From assembly GCF_001592875.1 (NCBI RefSeq), contig NZ_LSOF01000005.1:497239-561238 (forward strand): DNA of 64,000 bases, given 5' to 3'. Of the stretch, positions 19,871-28,564 are shown one piece after another; position 1 is the stretch's first letter; every line of letters starts with the position of its first letter. The notes beneath the pieces were generated by a model, which ran no database searches, was not told where the DNA came from, and saw nothing but the letters and a program-made list of their open reading frames with translations. The DNA comes from Pseudomonas sp. BMS12. GTDB lineage: Bacteria > Pseudomonadota > Gammaproteobacteria > Pseudomonadales > Pseudomonadaceae. Both the position numbers and the translations under genes were made by a program.

Positions 19871-21226
19871 ATGACCGCTGAACGTACGCTGCTGGCCGAT
19901 GCCGACCGCCGCGCCCTCGCCTACCTGGATGGCAGCGCCAGCCGCCGGGTGTTCCCCGATGCCACCGCCATCGCCGCCCTGCAGGGTTTCCAACAGTCAC
20001 TACCGGCCGGCGGACAGAACCCGGCCGAGGTGCTCAGGCAGCTGGACGAACTCGGCTCCCCCGCCACCGTCACCAGCAATGGGGCACGCTATTTCGGCTT
20101 TGTCATCGGCGCCACGCTACCCGCAGCCGCTGCTGCCGAGCGCCTGGTCCTGGCCTGGGACCAGTGCGCCTCCTCCTTCGACAACTCGCCCGTGGCCGAC
20201 CACCTGGAGAATCTGGCCGGACGCTGGGTGTGCCAGGCACTCGGCCTGCCGGCGCAAAGCGCCGTCGGTTTCGGCACCAGCGCCACGGCCTGCACGTTGG
20301 CCTGCCTGTCTGCCGCCCGGCGCAGCCTGCTCGCCCGCCTCGGCTGGGATTTCGACAATGACGGGCTGATGGGCGCGCCGGAAATCCGCGTAGTGCTCTC
20401 GGAAACCGCGCATATCACGGTGAAGAAGGCCCTGCGCATACTCGGCTTCGGCATGAATCGGCTAATCTACGCCCCCGCTGATGAGCACGGCCGTATCGAT
20501 CCGGCGCGTCTGCCGGCACTGGACAACCGCACCCTGCTGATCCTGCAGGCCGGCGAGGTCAATACCGGCGAGTTCGATCCCTTTGCCGAGCTGATGCCCA
20601 CCGCACGCGCCGCCGGGGCCTGGGTGCATGTCGACGGCGCCTTCGGTCTGTGGGCCCGTGCCTCGTCCTCGGCGACGCTGGCCGCCGGCATCGAGCAAGC
20701 CGACAGCTGGACCACCGATGGACACAAGTGGCTCAACACCCCTTACGACAGCGCCATGGCCATCTGCCGCGATGCCGATGCCCTGGCCGCGGCGATGAAC
20801 AGCGACGCGGCCTACGCCACGGCGAGCAAGGATGCACAGAAGAACCTGACCCTGGAATTCTCCCGGCGCGCGCGCGGTGTGGCGATTTGGGCCGCCCTGG
20901 CCAGCCTCGGGCAGGACGGTCTGCGCGAGATGATCGACCGCCATATCCGCCAGGCCGGCACGCTGGCCGACGCGCTGCGGGAGGGCGGCTATCAGGTGCT
21001 CAATCGCGTACGGCTCAACCAGGTATTGGTACGCGCCGACTCGGACGAGCAGACAGTGGCGATTCGCGAGGCCGCGCAGGCCAGCGGCGAGGTCTGGTTC
21101 GGCCCGACCATCTGGCAGGGTCGACCGGCCTTTCGCCTCAGCGTCTCGTCCTGGCGCACTTCGGATGCCGACATCCAGGCCCTGGCCGAACTGCTGTTGC
21201 GCCTGAAACGTCAGATCGCTGCGTGA
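19871..21226 (+). CDS. PLP-dependent group II decarboxylase family protein
   Basis: The protein is 451 aa. It is a fold-type I PLP enzyme of the aromatic/diaminobutyrate/glutamate decarboxylase group: SNGARYFGFVIGATLPAA, VGFGTSATACTLACL, HVDGAFGLWA (the Asp that binds the PLP ring) and the Schiff-base lysine K286 in TTDGHKW. The substrate is not evident. It forms its own transcription unit after nasT, with a motif array upstream and a hairpin terminator downstream. It could equally be annotated as an aspartate aminotransferase-family protein, but the DGHKWLN motif favours decarboxylase ancestry. Confidence 0.82.
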   Translation: MTAERTLLADADRRALAYLDGSASRRVFPDATAIAALQGFQQSLPAGGQNPAEVLRQLDELGSPATVTSNGARYFGFVIGATLPAAAAAERLVLAWDQCASSFDNSPVADHLENLAGRWVCQALGLPAQSAVGFGTSATACTLACLSAARRSLLARLGWDFDNDGLMGAPEIRVVLSETAHITVKKALRILGFGMNRLIYAPADEHGRIDPARLPALDNRTLLILQAGEVNTGEFDPFAELMPTARAAGAWVHVDGAFGLWARASSSATLAAGIEQADSWTTDGHKWLNTPYDSAMAICRDADALAAAMNSDAAYATASKDAQKNLTLEFSRRARGVAIWAALASLGQDGLREMIDRHIRQAGTLADALREGGYQVLNRVRLNQVLVRADSDEQTVAIREAAQASGEVWFGPTIWQGRPAFRLSVSSWRTSDADIQALAELLLRLKRQIAA

Positions 21227-21294
21227 GTTGCGCGCCGCGCGCTGTGCAGCGCCTCGCAACTGCTCCGCCCTTTCGCCGGCAAACTGCACTGGAC

Positions 21295-21319
21295 AGGGCG
21301 ACTCTGTCGCCCTTATCTT
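21295..21319 (+). terminator. Terminator after the PLP decarboxylase gene
   Basis: AGGGCGAC and GTCGCCCT form an 8-bp perfect stem with a TCT loop, followed by TATCTT. The T-run is imperfect. Confidence 0.55.
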
Positions 21320-21391
21320 CGCCGCCAGGCCACATGCAGGTGGCCAGCGTCGCTCGGACGGTTCCGGGCGCTTACGTACTTCGAGGAAGCC

Positions 21392-22630
21392 ATGGCTGAT
21401 AACGCCAAGCGCCGCTTTGCGCGCATCGATCGTCTCCCCCCCTACGTTTTTAATATCACCGCCGAGCTGAAGATGGCCGCCCGCCGCCGTGGCGAGGACA
21501 TCATCGACTTCAGCATGGGCAACCCGGACGGCGCCACCCCGCCGCATATCGTCGAGAAGCTGGTGCAGGTCGCCCAGCGCGACGACACCCACGGCTACTC
21601 CACTTCGCGCGGAATTCCGCGCCTGCGCCGTGCCATCTCGCGCTGGTACAAGGAGCGCTATGAGGTGGAGATCGACCCGGAAACCGAGGCCATTGTGACC
21701 ATCGGCTCCAAGGAGGGCCTGGCCCACCTGATGCTGGCCACCCTGGACCACGGCGATACCGTGCTGGTGCCCAACCCCAGCTATCCGATCCATATCTACG
21801 GTGCGGTAATCGCCGGCGCCCAGGTGCGCTCGGTGCCGCTGGTCCCCGGTGTGGACTTCTTCGCCGAACTGGAGCGGGCCATTCGCGAGTCGATCCCCAA
21901 GCCGAAGATGATGATCCTCGGTTTCCCCTCCAACCCCACCGCGCAGTGCGTGGAACTGGATTTCTTCGAGCGTGTGGTGACTCTGGCCAAGCAGTACGAC
22001 GTGCTGGTGGTACACGACCTGGCCTACGCCGATATCGTCTACGACGGCTGGAAAGCGCCGTCGATCATGCAGGTGGAAGGCGCCAAGGACATTGCCGTGG
22101 AGTTCTTCACCCTGTCCAAGAGCTACAACATGGCCGGCTGGCGCATCGGCTTCATGGTCGGCAACCCGGAGCTGGTCAGCGCCCTGGGACGGATCAAGAG
22201 CTACCACGACTACGGTACCTTCACCCCGCTACAAGTGGCGGCCATCGCCGCCCTGGAAGGCGACCAGCAGTGCGTGCGTGATATCGCCGAGCAGTACCGC
22301 CAGCGCCGCAACATGCTGGTCAAGGGCCTGCACGAGGCTGGCTGGATGGTCGAGAAGCCCAAGGCCTCGATGTACATCTGGGCCAAGATCCCCGAGCCTT
22401 ACGCTCACCTGGGCTCGCTGGAGTTCGCCAAGAAGCTGCTGCTGGAGGCCAAGGTCTGCGTCTCGCCGGGCCTGGGTTTCGGTGACTACGGCGACGATCA
22501 CGTGCGCTTCGCACTGATCGAGAACCAGGACCGCACCCGCCAGGCGATCCGTGGCATCAAGGCCATGTTCCGCGCCGACGGCCTGCTCAAGGAACCACCC
22601 GCCAAAACCCGCAAGACACCGGCCCAGTAA
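21392..22630 (+). CDS. alaC: Alanine transaminase AlaC
   Basis: The protein is 412 aa. It is a class I aminotransferase with RLPPYVFNITAELKMAARRRGEDIIDFSMGNPDG (split over the AlaC-specific start), VPNPSYPIHIYG, FPSNPTAQCV, and the PLP lysine K243 in LSKSYNMAGWRIGFMVG. It matches the AlaC glutamate-pyruvate transaminase in length and motifs. It interconverts pyruvate/glutamate and alanine/2-oxoglutarate. It is monocistronic, with a GAGGAAGCC ribosome site and a large terminator hairpin behind it. Confidence 0.9.
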   Translation: MADNAKRRFARIDRLPPYVFNITAELKMAARRRGEDIIDFSMGNPDGATPPHIVEKLVQVAQRDDTHGYSTSRGIPRLRRAISRWYKERYEVEIDPETEAIVTIGSKEGLAHLMLATLDHGDTVLVPNPSYPIHIYGAVIAGAQVRSVPLVPGVDFFAELERAIRESIPKPKMMILGFPSNPTAQCVELDFFERVVTLAKQYDVLVVHDLAYADIVYDGWKAPSIMQVEGAKDIAVEFFTLSKSYNMAGWRIGFMVGNPELVSALGRIKSYHDYGTFTPLQVAAIAALEGDQQCVRDIAEQYRQRRNMLVKGLHEAGWMVEKPKASMYIWAKIPEPYAHLGSLEFAKKLLLEAKVCVSPGLGFGDYGDDHVRFALIENQDRTRQAIRGIKAMFRADGLLKEPPAKTRKTPAQ

Positions 22631-22635
22631 TACCC

Positions 22636-22667
22636 AGAGGCCCCGACGGGAAACCGCCGGGGCCTCT
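22636..22667. terminator. Hairpin in the alaC/lipoprotein convergent gap
   Basis: AGAGGCCCCG and CGGGGCCTCT form a 10-bp perfect outer stem that continues with a mismatch into CGG/CCG. There is no long T-run, but its place between two converging genes only 42 bp apart makes a shared terminator likely. Confidence 0.65.
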
Positions 22668-22672
22668 TGCCA

Positions 22673-23059
22673 TCAACCCGAATAGTCCAGCGCCGTCCAC
22701 AACCGCCCCTGGCCGACCAGGCAGCCGGGGCGCTGCAAGGCTTCGCCGGGCACCGCCTGCAAACGTGCCCCCAGCCCCTGAGAGTCATCCTGGCGCTGGC
22801 TCAGCCATTGCACCCGCCCGCAATTGGGTGTCTCGATCAGATAGCTGGCCACCACGCCCGACTGCTGTTCTGGCAGGCGGATGATGTCCACCACCCAACC
22901 CGCCTCTTCCCGGCGCTCGCCGTTCGCCACCAGGACTGTCCAGGCCCGCCCTTCGTCGATTACCAGATAGGCACCGTTGGCCCGGGGTTGTTCGGTGTTG
23001 GACTGGGCACAACCGGCGAGCAGGGCCAGCAGCACAATTGTCATCAGCTTCTGTTGCAT
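22673..23059 (-). CDS. Small hypothetical lipoprotein
   Basis: The protein is 128 aa starting MQQKLMTIVLLALLAGCAQS at the ATG at 23059, which has a clear GAGGAG ribosome site; the longer reading is not supported. The lipobox LLAGC predicts a lipidated envelope protein. Three further cysteines (one in TPNCGRVQW, one in RPGCLVGQG) may form a disulphide. No family was recognised. It is transcribed away from the candidate SOS gene and shares its promoter region. Confidence 0.72.
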   Translation of the reverse strand: MQQKLMTIVLLALLAGCAQSNTEQPRANGAYLVIDEGRAWTVLVANGERREEAGWVVDIIRLPEQQSGVVASYLIETPNCGRVQWLSQRQDDSQGLGARLQAVPGEALQRPGCLVGQGRLWTALDYSG

Positions 23060-23148
23060 TGTCGGGAGCTCCTCTGGATGACGGCAGCTCCTAGCAGCAG
23101 GGTCTGCGCGCATGAATTCAGGATGTGGAGCGATCCTATCATCGAATA

Positions 23149-23164
23149 CTGTTTATCTGTACAG
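23149..23164. promoter_or_regulatory. LexA box
   Basis: CTGTTTATCTGTACAG fits the gammaproteobacterial LexA consensus CTG-N10-CAG, with CTGT and ACAG half-sites intact. It lies 80 bp before the ATG at 23244 and 90 bp before the divergent lipoprotein gene. Confidence 0.65.
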
Positions 23165-23243
23165 TGTTTTTTATTAGGCTATCGCCCGACTTACCGATGC
23201 CCGCCAAAGCGGGCAGAGCCATCGCGACACAGGAGTCTTTGCC

Positions 23244-23552
23244 ATGCTGGATATCGTGCAGCTGAAACACACGGTCAACCGGATGAGTCCGGAACGGGTG
23301 CGCAGCACAGTCGAGGAGCTGCTGCTGGAGGGCATAGTCACCGAGGGCCGCACCCCCTTCAACCGCTCGCATTTCAACGGCTGCTTCGCCGAGATCGAGG
23401 CCCTGCTGCAGCGCGCCGGCTATCACCGCCAACTGGATGTGGTGGGCTATCAGGGACAGGCATACGCCCTGTTCGACCCTGCACGCTGGGAGGCGGTACA
23501 GGTATTGCGCTGGCTGCGTGACTTCGCCGAGGAGGCTCGTGCCAGCGGCTGA
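23244..23552 (+). CDS. Conserved hypothetical protein, candidate SOS gene
   Basis: The protein is 102 aa, starting MLDIVQLKHTVNRMSPERVR with AGGAG upstream. It is helical and charged, with no membrane segment and no domain recognised. The N-terminal half resembles a small helical module, and the second half (FNRSHFNGCFAEIEALLQRAGYHR) could be a wHTH-like fold, but this is only an impression. The LexA box upstream is the only functional clue; it suggests induction on DNA damage. Confidence 0.72.
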   Translation: MLDIVQLKHTVNRMSPERVRSTVEELLLEGIVTEGRTPFNRSHFNGCFAEIEALLQRAGYHRQLDVVGYQGQAYALFDPARWEAVQVLRWLRDFAEEARASG

Positions 23553-23588
23553 TGCTCTGCCCGCAAATGCACGAACCGCGCACACCGA

Positions 23589-23605
23589 TGCACCGCCTTG
23601 GTTCG
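23589..23605. promoter_or_regulatory. NtrC-like binding site upstream of nrtA
   Basis: TGCACC-GCCTT-GGTTCG matches the NtrC consensus TGCACC-N5-GGTGCA in 10 of 12 positions. It lies about 105 bp upstream of the sigma-54 promoter, a normal enhancer distance. Confidence 0.55.
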
Positions 23606-23706
23606 CTGTAATCACGCCATCACAGCGCCCTCGGGAGACTGATAGAAAGCTCTATCAGACTGATTTAAAAGAAATTCCCAGGCATTCCGCAACACGCCGT
23701 GAAAGC

Positions 23707-23722
23707 TGGCAAGGCCTTTGCA
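23707..23722 (+). promoter_or_regulatory. Sigma-54 promoter of the nitrate transporter operon
   Basis: TGGCAA-GGCCT-TTGCA has GG (23708-23709) and GC (23720-23721) 10 nt apart, a near-perfect -24/-12 element. The start site should be near 23733, about 17 nt before the first ANTAR hairpin. Confidence 0.78.
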
Positions 23723-23749
23723 GAAGGACTTCCAGCAACAGCGTCTTCG

Positions 23750-23791
23750 GATCGCCAACGGCGGTGATCGGGACGAATAGACAAAGACGTC
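23750..23791 (+). promoter_or_regulatory. ANTAR-type two-hairpin RNA motif in the nrtA leader
   Basis: P1 is GATCGCC-AACGGC-GGTGATC (23750-23769), a 7-bp stem with a hexaloop having A1 and G4. After 10 nt, P2 is GAC-AAAGAC-GTC (23780-23791), again A1/G4. The arrangement matches the nasS leader, including the shared ATAGAC before P2. P2 overlaps the first arm of the terminator. This is the expected target of NasT. Confidence 0.75.
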
Positions 23792-23836
23792 AAGACAATC
23801 AGCTCATCCGGGCCGGTTCGTCTCGACGTCTTTTTT
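23783..23836 (+). terminator. Leader terminator upstream of nrtA
   Basis: AAAGACGTCAAGAC (23783-23796) pairs with GTCTCGACGTCTTT (23820-23833) in 13 of 14 positions and is followed by T residues to 23836. It lies 26 nt before the nrtA start and would block transcription unless NasT stabilises the overlapping P2 hairpin. Confidence 0.85.
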
Positions 23837-23861
23837 CGTTTCTGACCACGAGGAATCTTCA

Positions 23862-25226
23862 ATGCGCAAGACCCGCCGTACCCCACTGAAATCCCTGCTC
23901 GGCGCCGCCCTGCTGACCCTGTCCCCGCTCTGCGCACAAATGGCGTTGGCCACCGAACCGGAGAAGGAAGAGCTCAAGCTCGGCTTCATCAAACTCACCG
24001 ACATGGCCCCGCTGGCCATCGCCTACGAGAAGGGTTATTTCGAGGATGAGGGTCTGTTCGTCACCCTGGAGGCCCAGGCCAACTGGAAAGTGCTGCTGGA
24101 CCGGGTGATCGACGGTGAACTGGACGGCGCGCATATGCTGGCCGGCCAACCACTGGGCGCGACCATCGGCTTCGGCACCAAGGCCGAGGTAGTCACCGCC
24201 TTCTCCATGGACCTCAACGGCAACGGCATCACCGTCTCCAACGAAGTCTGGGAGGAGATGAAGAAGCATGTACCGATGCAGGACGGCAAGCCGGTCCATC
24301 CGATCAAGGCCGACGCGCTCAAGCCGGTGATCGAGCAGTACAAGGCCAAGGGCAAGCCATTCAACCTGGGCATGGTGTTCCCGGTCTCCACCCACAACTA
24401 CGAGCTGCGCTACTGGCTGGCCGCCGGCGGTATCAATCCGGGCCTGTATGCGCCGGAGAAAGGCGACATCAGCGGCCAGATCAATGCCGACGCACTGCTC
24501 TCGGTCACCCCGCCGCCGCAGATGCCGGCGACCATGGAGGCCGGCACCATCAGCGGCTACTGCGTGGGCGAGCCGTGGAACCAGCAGGCCGTGTTCAAAG
24601 GCATCGGCGTGCCGGTGATCACCGACTACGAAATCTGGAAGAACAACCCGGAGAAGGTTTTCGGTGTGTCCAAGGCCTGGGCCGAGGCCAACCCGGAAAC
24701 CCACAAGCGCCTGGTCAAGGCACTGATCCGCGCGGCCATGTGGCTGGACGAGAACAACAACGCCAACCGCGCCGAGGCCGTGGAAATCCTCTCTCGTCCG
24801 GAATACGTCGGCGCCGACGCCAAGGTGATCGCCAACTCCATGACCGGCACCTTCGAGTACGAGAAGGGCGACAAGCGTGAAGTGCCGGACTTCAACGTGT
24901 TCTTCCGCCACGACGCCACCTACCCCTTCTACTCGGACGCCATCTGGTACCTGACTCAGATGCGCCGCTGGGGGCAGATCAGCGAGGCCAAGCCGGACAG
25001 CTGGTATGCCGATGTGGCCAAGCAGGTCTACCGCCCGGACCTGTATCGCGAGGCGGCCAACGAGCTGGTCAGCGAAGGCAAAGCCAAAGCCGCTGACTTC
25101 CCGGCTGCCGACGAAGACGGCTACCGCGATCCGAGCAGCGACTTCATCGACGGCGTGACCTACGACGGCCACAAGCCCAACGCCTACCTGAACTCCTTCC
25201 AGATCGGCCTGAAAGGCACCGAGTAA
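23862..25226 (+). CDS. nrtA: Nitrate ABC transporter, periplasmic substrate-binding protein
   Basis: The protein is 454 aa of the NrtA/NasF family. An N-terminal export signal with twin arginines ([20 protein letters not shown]) ends near ALA-TEP at about residue 31, so Tat export is possible. Family motifs include [28 protein letters not shown], split by residues around 45-72, and [16 protein letters not shown]. It binds nitrate (or nitrite) for delivery to NrtB. It is the first gene of the nrtABD operon, controlled by sigma-54 and leader attenuation. Confidence 0.93.
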   Translation: MRKTRRTPLKSLLGAALLTLSPLCAQMALATEPEKEELKLGFIKLTDMAPLAIAYEKGYFEDEGLFVTLEAQANWKVLLDRVIDGELDGAHMLAGQPLGATIGFGTKAEVVTAFSMDLNGNGITVSNEVWEEMKKHVPMQDGKPVHPIKADALKPVIEQYKAKGKPFNLGMVFPVSTHNYELRYWLAAGGINPGLYAPEKGDISGQINADALLSVTPPPQMPATMEAGTISGYCVGEPWNQQAVFKGIGVPVITDYEIWKNNPEKVFGVSKAWAEANPETHKRLVKALIRAAMWLDENNNANRAEAVEILSRPEYVGADAKVIANSMTGTFEYEKGDKREVPDFNVFFRHDATYPFYSDAIWYLTQMRRWGQISEAKPDSWYADVAKQVYRPDLYREAANELVSEGKAKAADFPAADEDGYRDPSSDFIDGVTYDGHKPNAYLNSFQIGLKGTE

Positions 25227-25280
25227 ACCCGTGCAGGCGGAGCCGTCCGGCTCCGCCCGTACCCACGAGAGGACCGGACG

Positions 25281-26273
25281 ATGAGCAATCCGAACGTCGC
25301 CACCCCGATCAAGCAGACCGTCGACACGGCGCGCAGCCAGGCCCTGATCAAACGCTGGGCACCGGCGGTCATCCTGCCGCTGGCCGGCATCCTGTTCTTC
25401 CTGCTGTTCTGGCAGCTGGTCGCCAACAATATCCAGACCAGCCTCGGCCAGTTCCCCGGCCCGGTGCAGGTCTACGGCCAGCTCGGCTCGCTGGTCGACG
25501 CACATGTTGCCGAGCGCGCCAAGGCCGATGCCTTCTACCTGCGTCAGGAGCAACGCAACGCGGCGAAGCTGGCCAAGAACCCGGACGCCGAGGTGAAGAT
25601 CCGCCCCTACACCGGCAAGCCGACCTTCTTCGACCAGATCGTCACTAGCCTCTATACCGTGCTGGCCGGCTTCGCCCTGGCCAGCCTGGTTGCCGTGCCG
25701 CTGGGCATCCTCTGCGGGCTGTCAAAGAGCATCCACGCCGCGGTCAATCCGCTGATCCAGGTGTTCAAGCCGGTCTCACCGCTGGCCTGGCTGCCACTGG
25801 TGACCATGCTGGTCAGCGCCATCTACACCAGCAGCGACCCGCTGTTCGCCAAGTCCTTCATTACCTCGGCGATCACTGTGGCGCTGTGCTGCCTGTGGCC
25901 CACCGTGCTCAACACCACCGTCGGCGTGGCCGGTCTGGACAAGGACCTGACCAACGTCAGCCGCGTGCTGCGCCTGTCGCCGCTCGACCATGTGCGGCGC
26001 ATCGTGCTGCCCGCGGCGGTACCGGCCATCTTCACCGGCCTGCGCCTGTCGCTGGGCACCGGCTGGATGGTGCTGATCGCCGCCGAAATGCTGGCGCAGA
26101 ACCCGGGCCTGGGTAAGTTCATCTGGGACGAATTCCAGAACGGCAGCTCCAACTCCCTCGGCCGCATCATGGTGGCGGTGATCGTCATCGGCCTGATCGG
26201 CTTCCTCCTCGACCGCCTCATGCTCCTGCTGCAGAAGTCCGTGAGCTGGGACAAGAACGCCGTGTTGCGCTAA
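25281..26273 (+). CDS. nrtB: Nitrate ABC transporter permease
   Basis: The protein is 330 aa. It is a BPD-type permease with an N-terminal membrane helix (AVILPLAGILFFLLFWQLV), a periplasmic stretch of about 75 residues, then five further helices. The EAA loop that contacts the ATPase reads AAEMLAQNPGLGKFIWDEF. It lies 54 bp after nrtA and 11 bp before the ATPase gene. Confidence 0.93.
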   Translation: MSNPNVATPIKQTVDTARSQALIKRWAPAVILPLAGILFFLLFWQLVANNIQTSLGQFPGPVQVYGQLGSLVDAHVAERAKADAFYLRQEQRNAAKLAKNPDAEVKIRPYTGKPTFFDQIVTSLYTVLAGFALASLVAVPLGILCGLSKSIHAAVNPLIQVFKPVSPLAWLPLVTMLVSAIYTSSDPLFAKSFITSAITVALCCLWPTVLNTTVGVAGLDKDLTNVSRVLRLSPLDHVRRIVLPAAVPAIFTGLRLSLGTGWMVLIAAEMLAQNPGLGKFIWDEFQNGSSNSLGRIMVAVIVIGLIGFLLDRLMLLLQKSVSWDKNAVLR

Positions 26274-26284
26274 GGAGCATCGCC

Positions 26285-27076
26285 ATGAATCAAGCACACC
26301 TCGAACTGAGCGGCGTCGGTATCGACTTCCCCACCGACAAGGGCCTGTTCTGCGCCCTGCAGAACGTCAACCTGAAGATCGACAAGGGCGAGTTCGTCTC
26401 GCTGATCGGCCACTCCGGCTGCGGCAAATCCACCGTGCTCAACATCGTCGCGGGCCTCTACCAGGCCACCACCGGCGGGGTCATCCTCGACGGTCGCGAA
26501 GTCAACGAACCCGGCCCGGAGCGCGCCGTGGTGTTCCAGAACCACAGCCTGCTGCCCTGGCTGACCTGCTACCAGAACGTCGAACTGGCCGTACGCCAGG
26601 TGTTCAAGGGCAAGTCGCGCAAGGAAGTGCGCGAGTGGACCCTGCACAACCTGGAGCTGGTGCACATGCTGCACGCCAAGGACAAGCGCCCCGGCGAAAT
26701 CTCCGGCGGCATGAAGCAGCGCATCGGCATCGCCCGCGCACTGGCCATGCAGCCCAAGGTGTTGCTGATGGACGAGCCGTTCGGCGCCCTCGACGCCCTC
26801 ACCCGCGCTCACCTGCAGGACTCGCTGATGGAGATCCACCGCGATCTCGGCAACACGGTGATCATGATCACCCACGACGTCGACGAGGCCGTGCTGCTGT
26901 CCGATCGCATCGTGATGATGAGCAACGGCCCGGCCGCCACCGTCGGCGACATCCTCAGGGTCGACCTGCCCCGCCCACGCGATCGCCTGGCGCTGGCCAA
27001 CGACGCGCAGTACCACCACTGCCGCGCCGCCGTGCTGGAGTTCCTCTACCAGCGCCAGCAGCGGCCGGCCGCCTGA
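26285..27076 (+). CDS. nrtD: Nitrate ABC transporter ATP-binding protein (NrtD/NasD type)
   Basis: The protein is 263 aa. Walker A is GHSGCGKST, the signature is ISGGMKQR, Walker B is VLLMDEPFGALD, and the H-loop is MITHDVDEAV. It is a single ATPase domain without the extra substrate-binding domain of cyanobacterial NrtC, so it should work as a homodimer. It closes the operon and is followed by a terminator. Confidence 0.93.
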   Translation: MNQAHLELSGVGIDFPTDKGLFCALQNVNLKIDKGEFVSLIGHSGCGKSTVLNIVAGLYQATTGGVILDGREVNEPGPERAVVFQNHSLLPWLTCYQNVELAVRQVFKGKSRKEVREWTLHNLELVHMLHAKDKRPGEISGGMKQRIGIARALAMQPKVLLMDEPFGALDALTRAHLQDSLMEIHRDLGNTVIMITHDVDEAVLLSDRIVMMSNGPAATVGDILRVDLPRPRDRLALANDAQYHHCRAAVLEFLYQRQQRPAA

Positions 27077-27101
27077 TTCACCGGCCTGCCCGGCTCCCTT
27101 G

Positions 27102-27125
27102 GCCCGGCCCTGTGCCGGGCTTTTT
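27102..27125 (+). terminator. nrtABD operon terminator
   Basis: GCCCGGC and GCCGGGC form a 7-bp stem with a 5-nt loop, followed by TTTTT. Confidence 0.87.
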
Positions 27126-27219
27126 CATGGCTGCTGCAAAGTGGCCGAAGCGCCCCTTGTGCAGGCGCCATTGGGCCACCTAGGCTCAACGGCAGTCATG
27201 ACAAGAACAAGGAATCCCT

Positions 27220-27594
27220 ATGCCTTACAGCATCTATATCGCCGCCATCCTCTCGTTGCTGCTGATCACCCTGTCGCTCAACGTCTCGCGCCTGCGCATG
27301 CGCCATCAGGTGGCCTTCGGCGACGGCGGCAAAGCCGACCTGACCAAGGCGGTGCGCGCCCATGGCAACAGCCTGGAGCAGTCGGTGCTGTTCATCGTGC
27401 TGCTCTTTCTGGGCGAGACCACCGGCCAGCTCAGTCCGGCCCTGACCGCCGCCCTCGGCTTCGCCTTCATCATGCTGCGCCTGCTGTACTGCGTCGGCCT
27501 GTTCGCCCGCATCCTGCTGCTGCGCCAGGCCAGCCACGGCCTGACCATGCTGGTGCTGCTGGTACTCAGCCTGCTGTTGCTGATTCCGCACTGA
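27220..27594 (+). CDS. MAPEG family membrane protein
   Basis: The protein is 124 aa with four predicted membrane helices (about 5-17, 52-66, 73-93 and 104-121) and the MAPEG-like R-A-HGNSLEQ motif after helix 1. Bacterial MAPEG proteins resemble microsomal glutathione transferases; their substrates are mostly unknown. Its 3' end overlaps the converging alpha/beta hydrolase gene by 29 bp. Confidence 0.85.
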   Translation: MPYSIYIAAILSLLLITLSLNVSRLRMRHQVAFGDGGKADLTKAVRAHGNSLEQSVLFIVLLFLGETTGQLSPALTAALGFAFIMLRLLYCVGLFARILLLRQASHGLTMLVLLVLSLLLLIPH

Positions 27595-28429
27595 CAGCCA
27601 GCTCGCGCGCCAGCCAGACATCGATGCAGGCAACCACGCTCTGCGGCGCGCGCAACCAGGCGCTGTGCGGGTTCTCGCTCGGCGGCCGCGGCGAAGGCAA
27701 ATGCACCAGCTGTGGCTCGGCTTGAATCAGTGCCGCCAGGCCACGGGTCGAGGCCGGCGGGGCGAAGTTGTCGCCCTCGAGCTGGATAAACAGCGAGCGC
27801 ACCCGGTTCTGCTCCGCCGGCGTCAACGCCAGGCCCAGGTGACGGAAATGCCCGCTGAAGGCAACCCGCCCCCAGTCACGCATCAACTGCCGCGCCTCCT
27901 GACCACCGAAGCCGAGGCGGCGCCCCGGCAGGTAGCCCAGCACCGAGCTGATCAGGGTGAACAAGACGGCGACACTGGGCGTGAGCAACCTGCCCAAGCC
28001 CTGCCAGTGACGGTAGTGGATATTGCCGCAGGCCACACCGATCACCGGCACCGCGTCCTGCTGCGCCCGTGCCGCCGCATGCAGGGTCGCCATGTGTCCA
28101 CCCAGGCTGTGGCCCAGCAGAATCGGGCTCGCCGCGGGGAACTGCTGCCGGGCCAGATCGAGCAGCTTGGGCAGGAACTCCTCGACCAACTGACGATAGC
28201 CATAGTTGAAGCGCCATCCCGGGCGCGGGAAGCTCTCGCCCTGCCCCGGCCAGTCGGCCACCAGCACGTTGTGCCCGGCCGCGACCAGGCAGCGGGCGAG
28301 GCTCTCGTACTTGCGTGCGGTCACCCCCAGCGCCGGCAATAGCACCAGGCTGTAACGGGCAGCGGGGGCTGAATAGAGGGTGACCGGACAGTGGAACTTG
28401 CCGTCGGCGAACGCCACAACATCGACCAT
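27566..28429 (-). CDS. Alpha/beta hydrolase
   Basis: The protein is 287 aa from the ATG at 28429 (MVDVVAFADGK), chosen because AGGAG lies 7 nt upstream; an ATG at 28450 lacks this. The nucleophile elbow is GHSLGGH, DWPGQGES carries the oxyanion region, and HYRHWQG and EGDNFAPP lie near the cap and acid positions. It is cytoplasmic with no signal peptide, and the substrate is unknown. Just upstream, at 28461-28476, is a perfect TAGAGC-AAAA-GCTCTA palindrome that could be an operator. Confidence 0.83.
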   Translation of the reverse strand: MVDVVAFADGKFHCPVTLYSAPAARYSLVLLPALGVTARKYESLARCLVAAGHNVLVADWPGQGESFPRPGWRFNYGYRQLVEEFLPKLLDLARQQFPAASPILLGHSLGGHMATLHAAARAQQDAVPVIGVACGNIHYRHWQGLGRLLTPSVAVLFTLISSVLGYLPGRRLGFGGQEARQLMRDWGRVAFSGHFRHLGLALTPAEQNRVRSLFIQLEGDNFAPPASTRGLAALIQAEPQLVHLPSPRPPSENPHSAWLRAPQSVVACIDVWLARELAVSAESATAG

Positions 28430-28511
28430 GGAGGGACTCCTGCGGGACATGCAGCGAAGTTAGAGCAAAAGCTCTAGATATTCCATAGCCGCGCAGAGCT
28501 GGCAAGCAGAC

Positions 28512-28536
28512 AAAAAAACGCCGCGAAACCGCGGCG
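28512..28536 (-). terminator. Terminator after the 66-aa gene
   Basis: On the minus strand CGCCGCG and CGCGGCG form a 7-bp stem with a 4-nt loop, followed by seven T residues. Confidence 0.88.
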
Positions 28537-28564
28537 AGAGAGTGAGTAGCACACACCAGATGCA

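Noticed and set aside
23718..23735. Alternative upstream hairpin with loop AAGGAC as ANTAR P1 of the nrtA leader
   Set aside because: Its stem has a C-C mismatch and a wobble, and it lies across the predicted sigma-54 start site, so it would not be fully transcribed.
23859..25553. A 564-aa minus-strand frame opposite nrtA
   Set aside because: It is entirely antisense to nrtA and the start of nrtB; the plus-strand genes have signal peptide, domains and ribosome sites.
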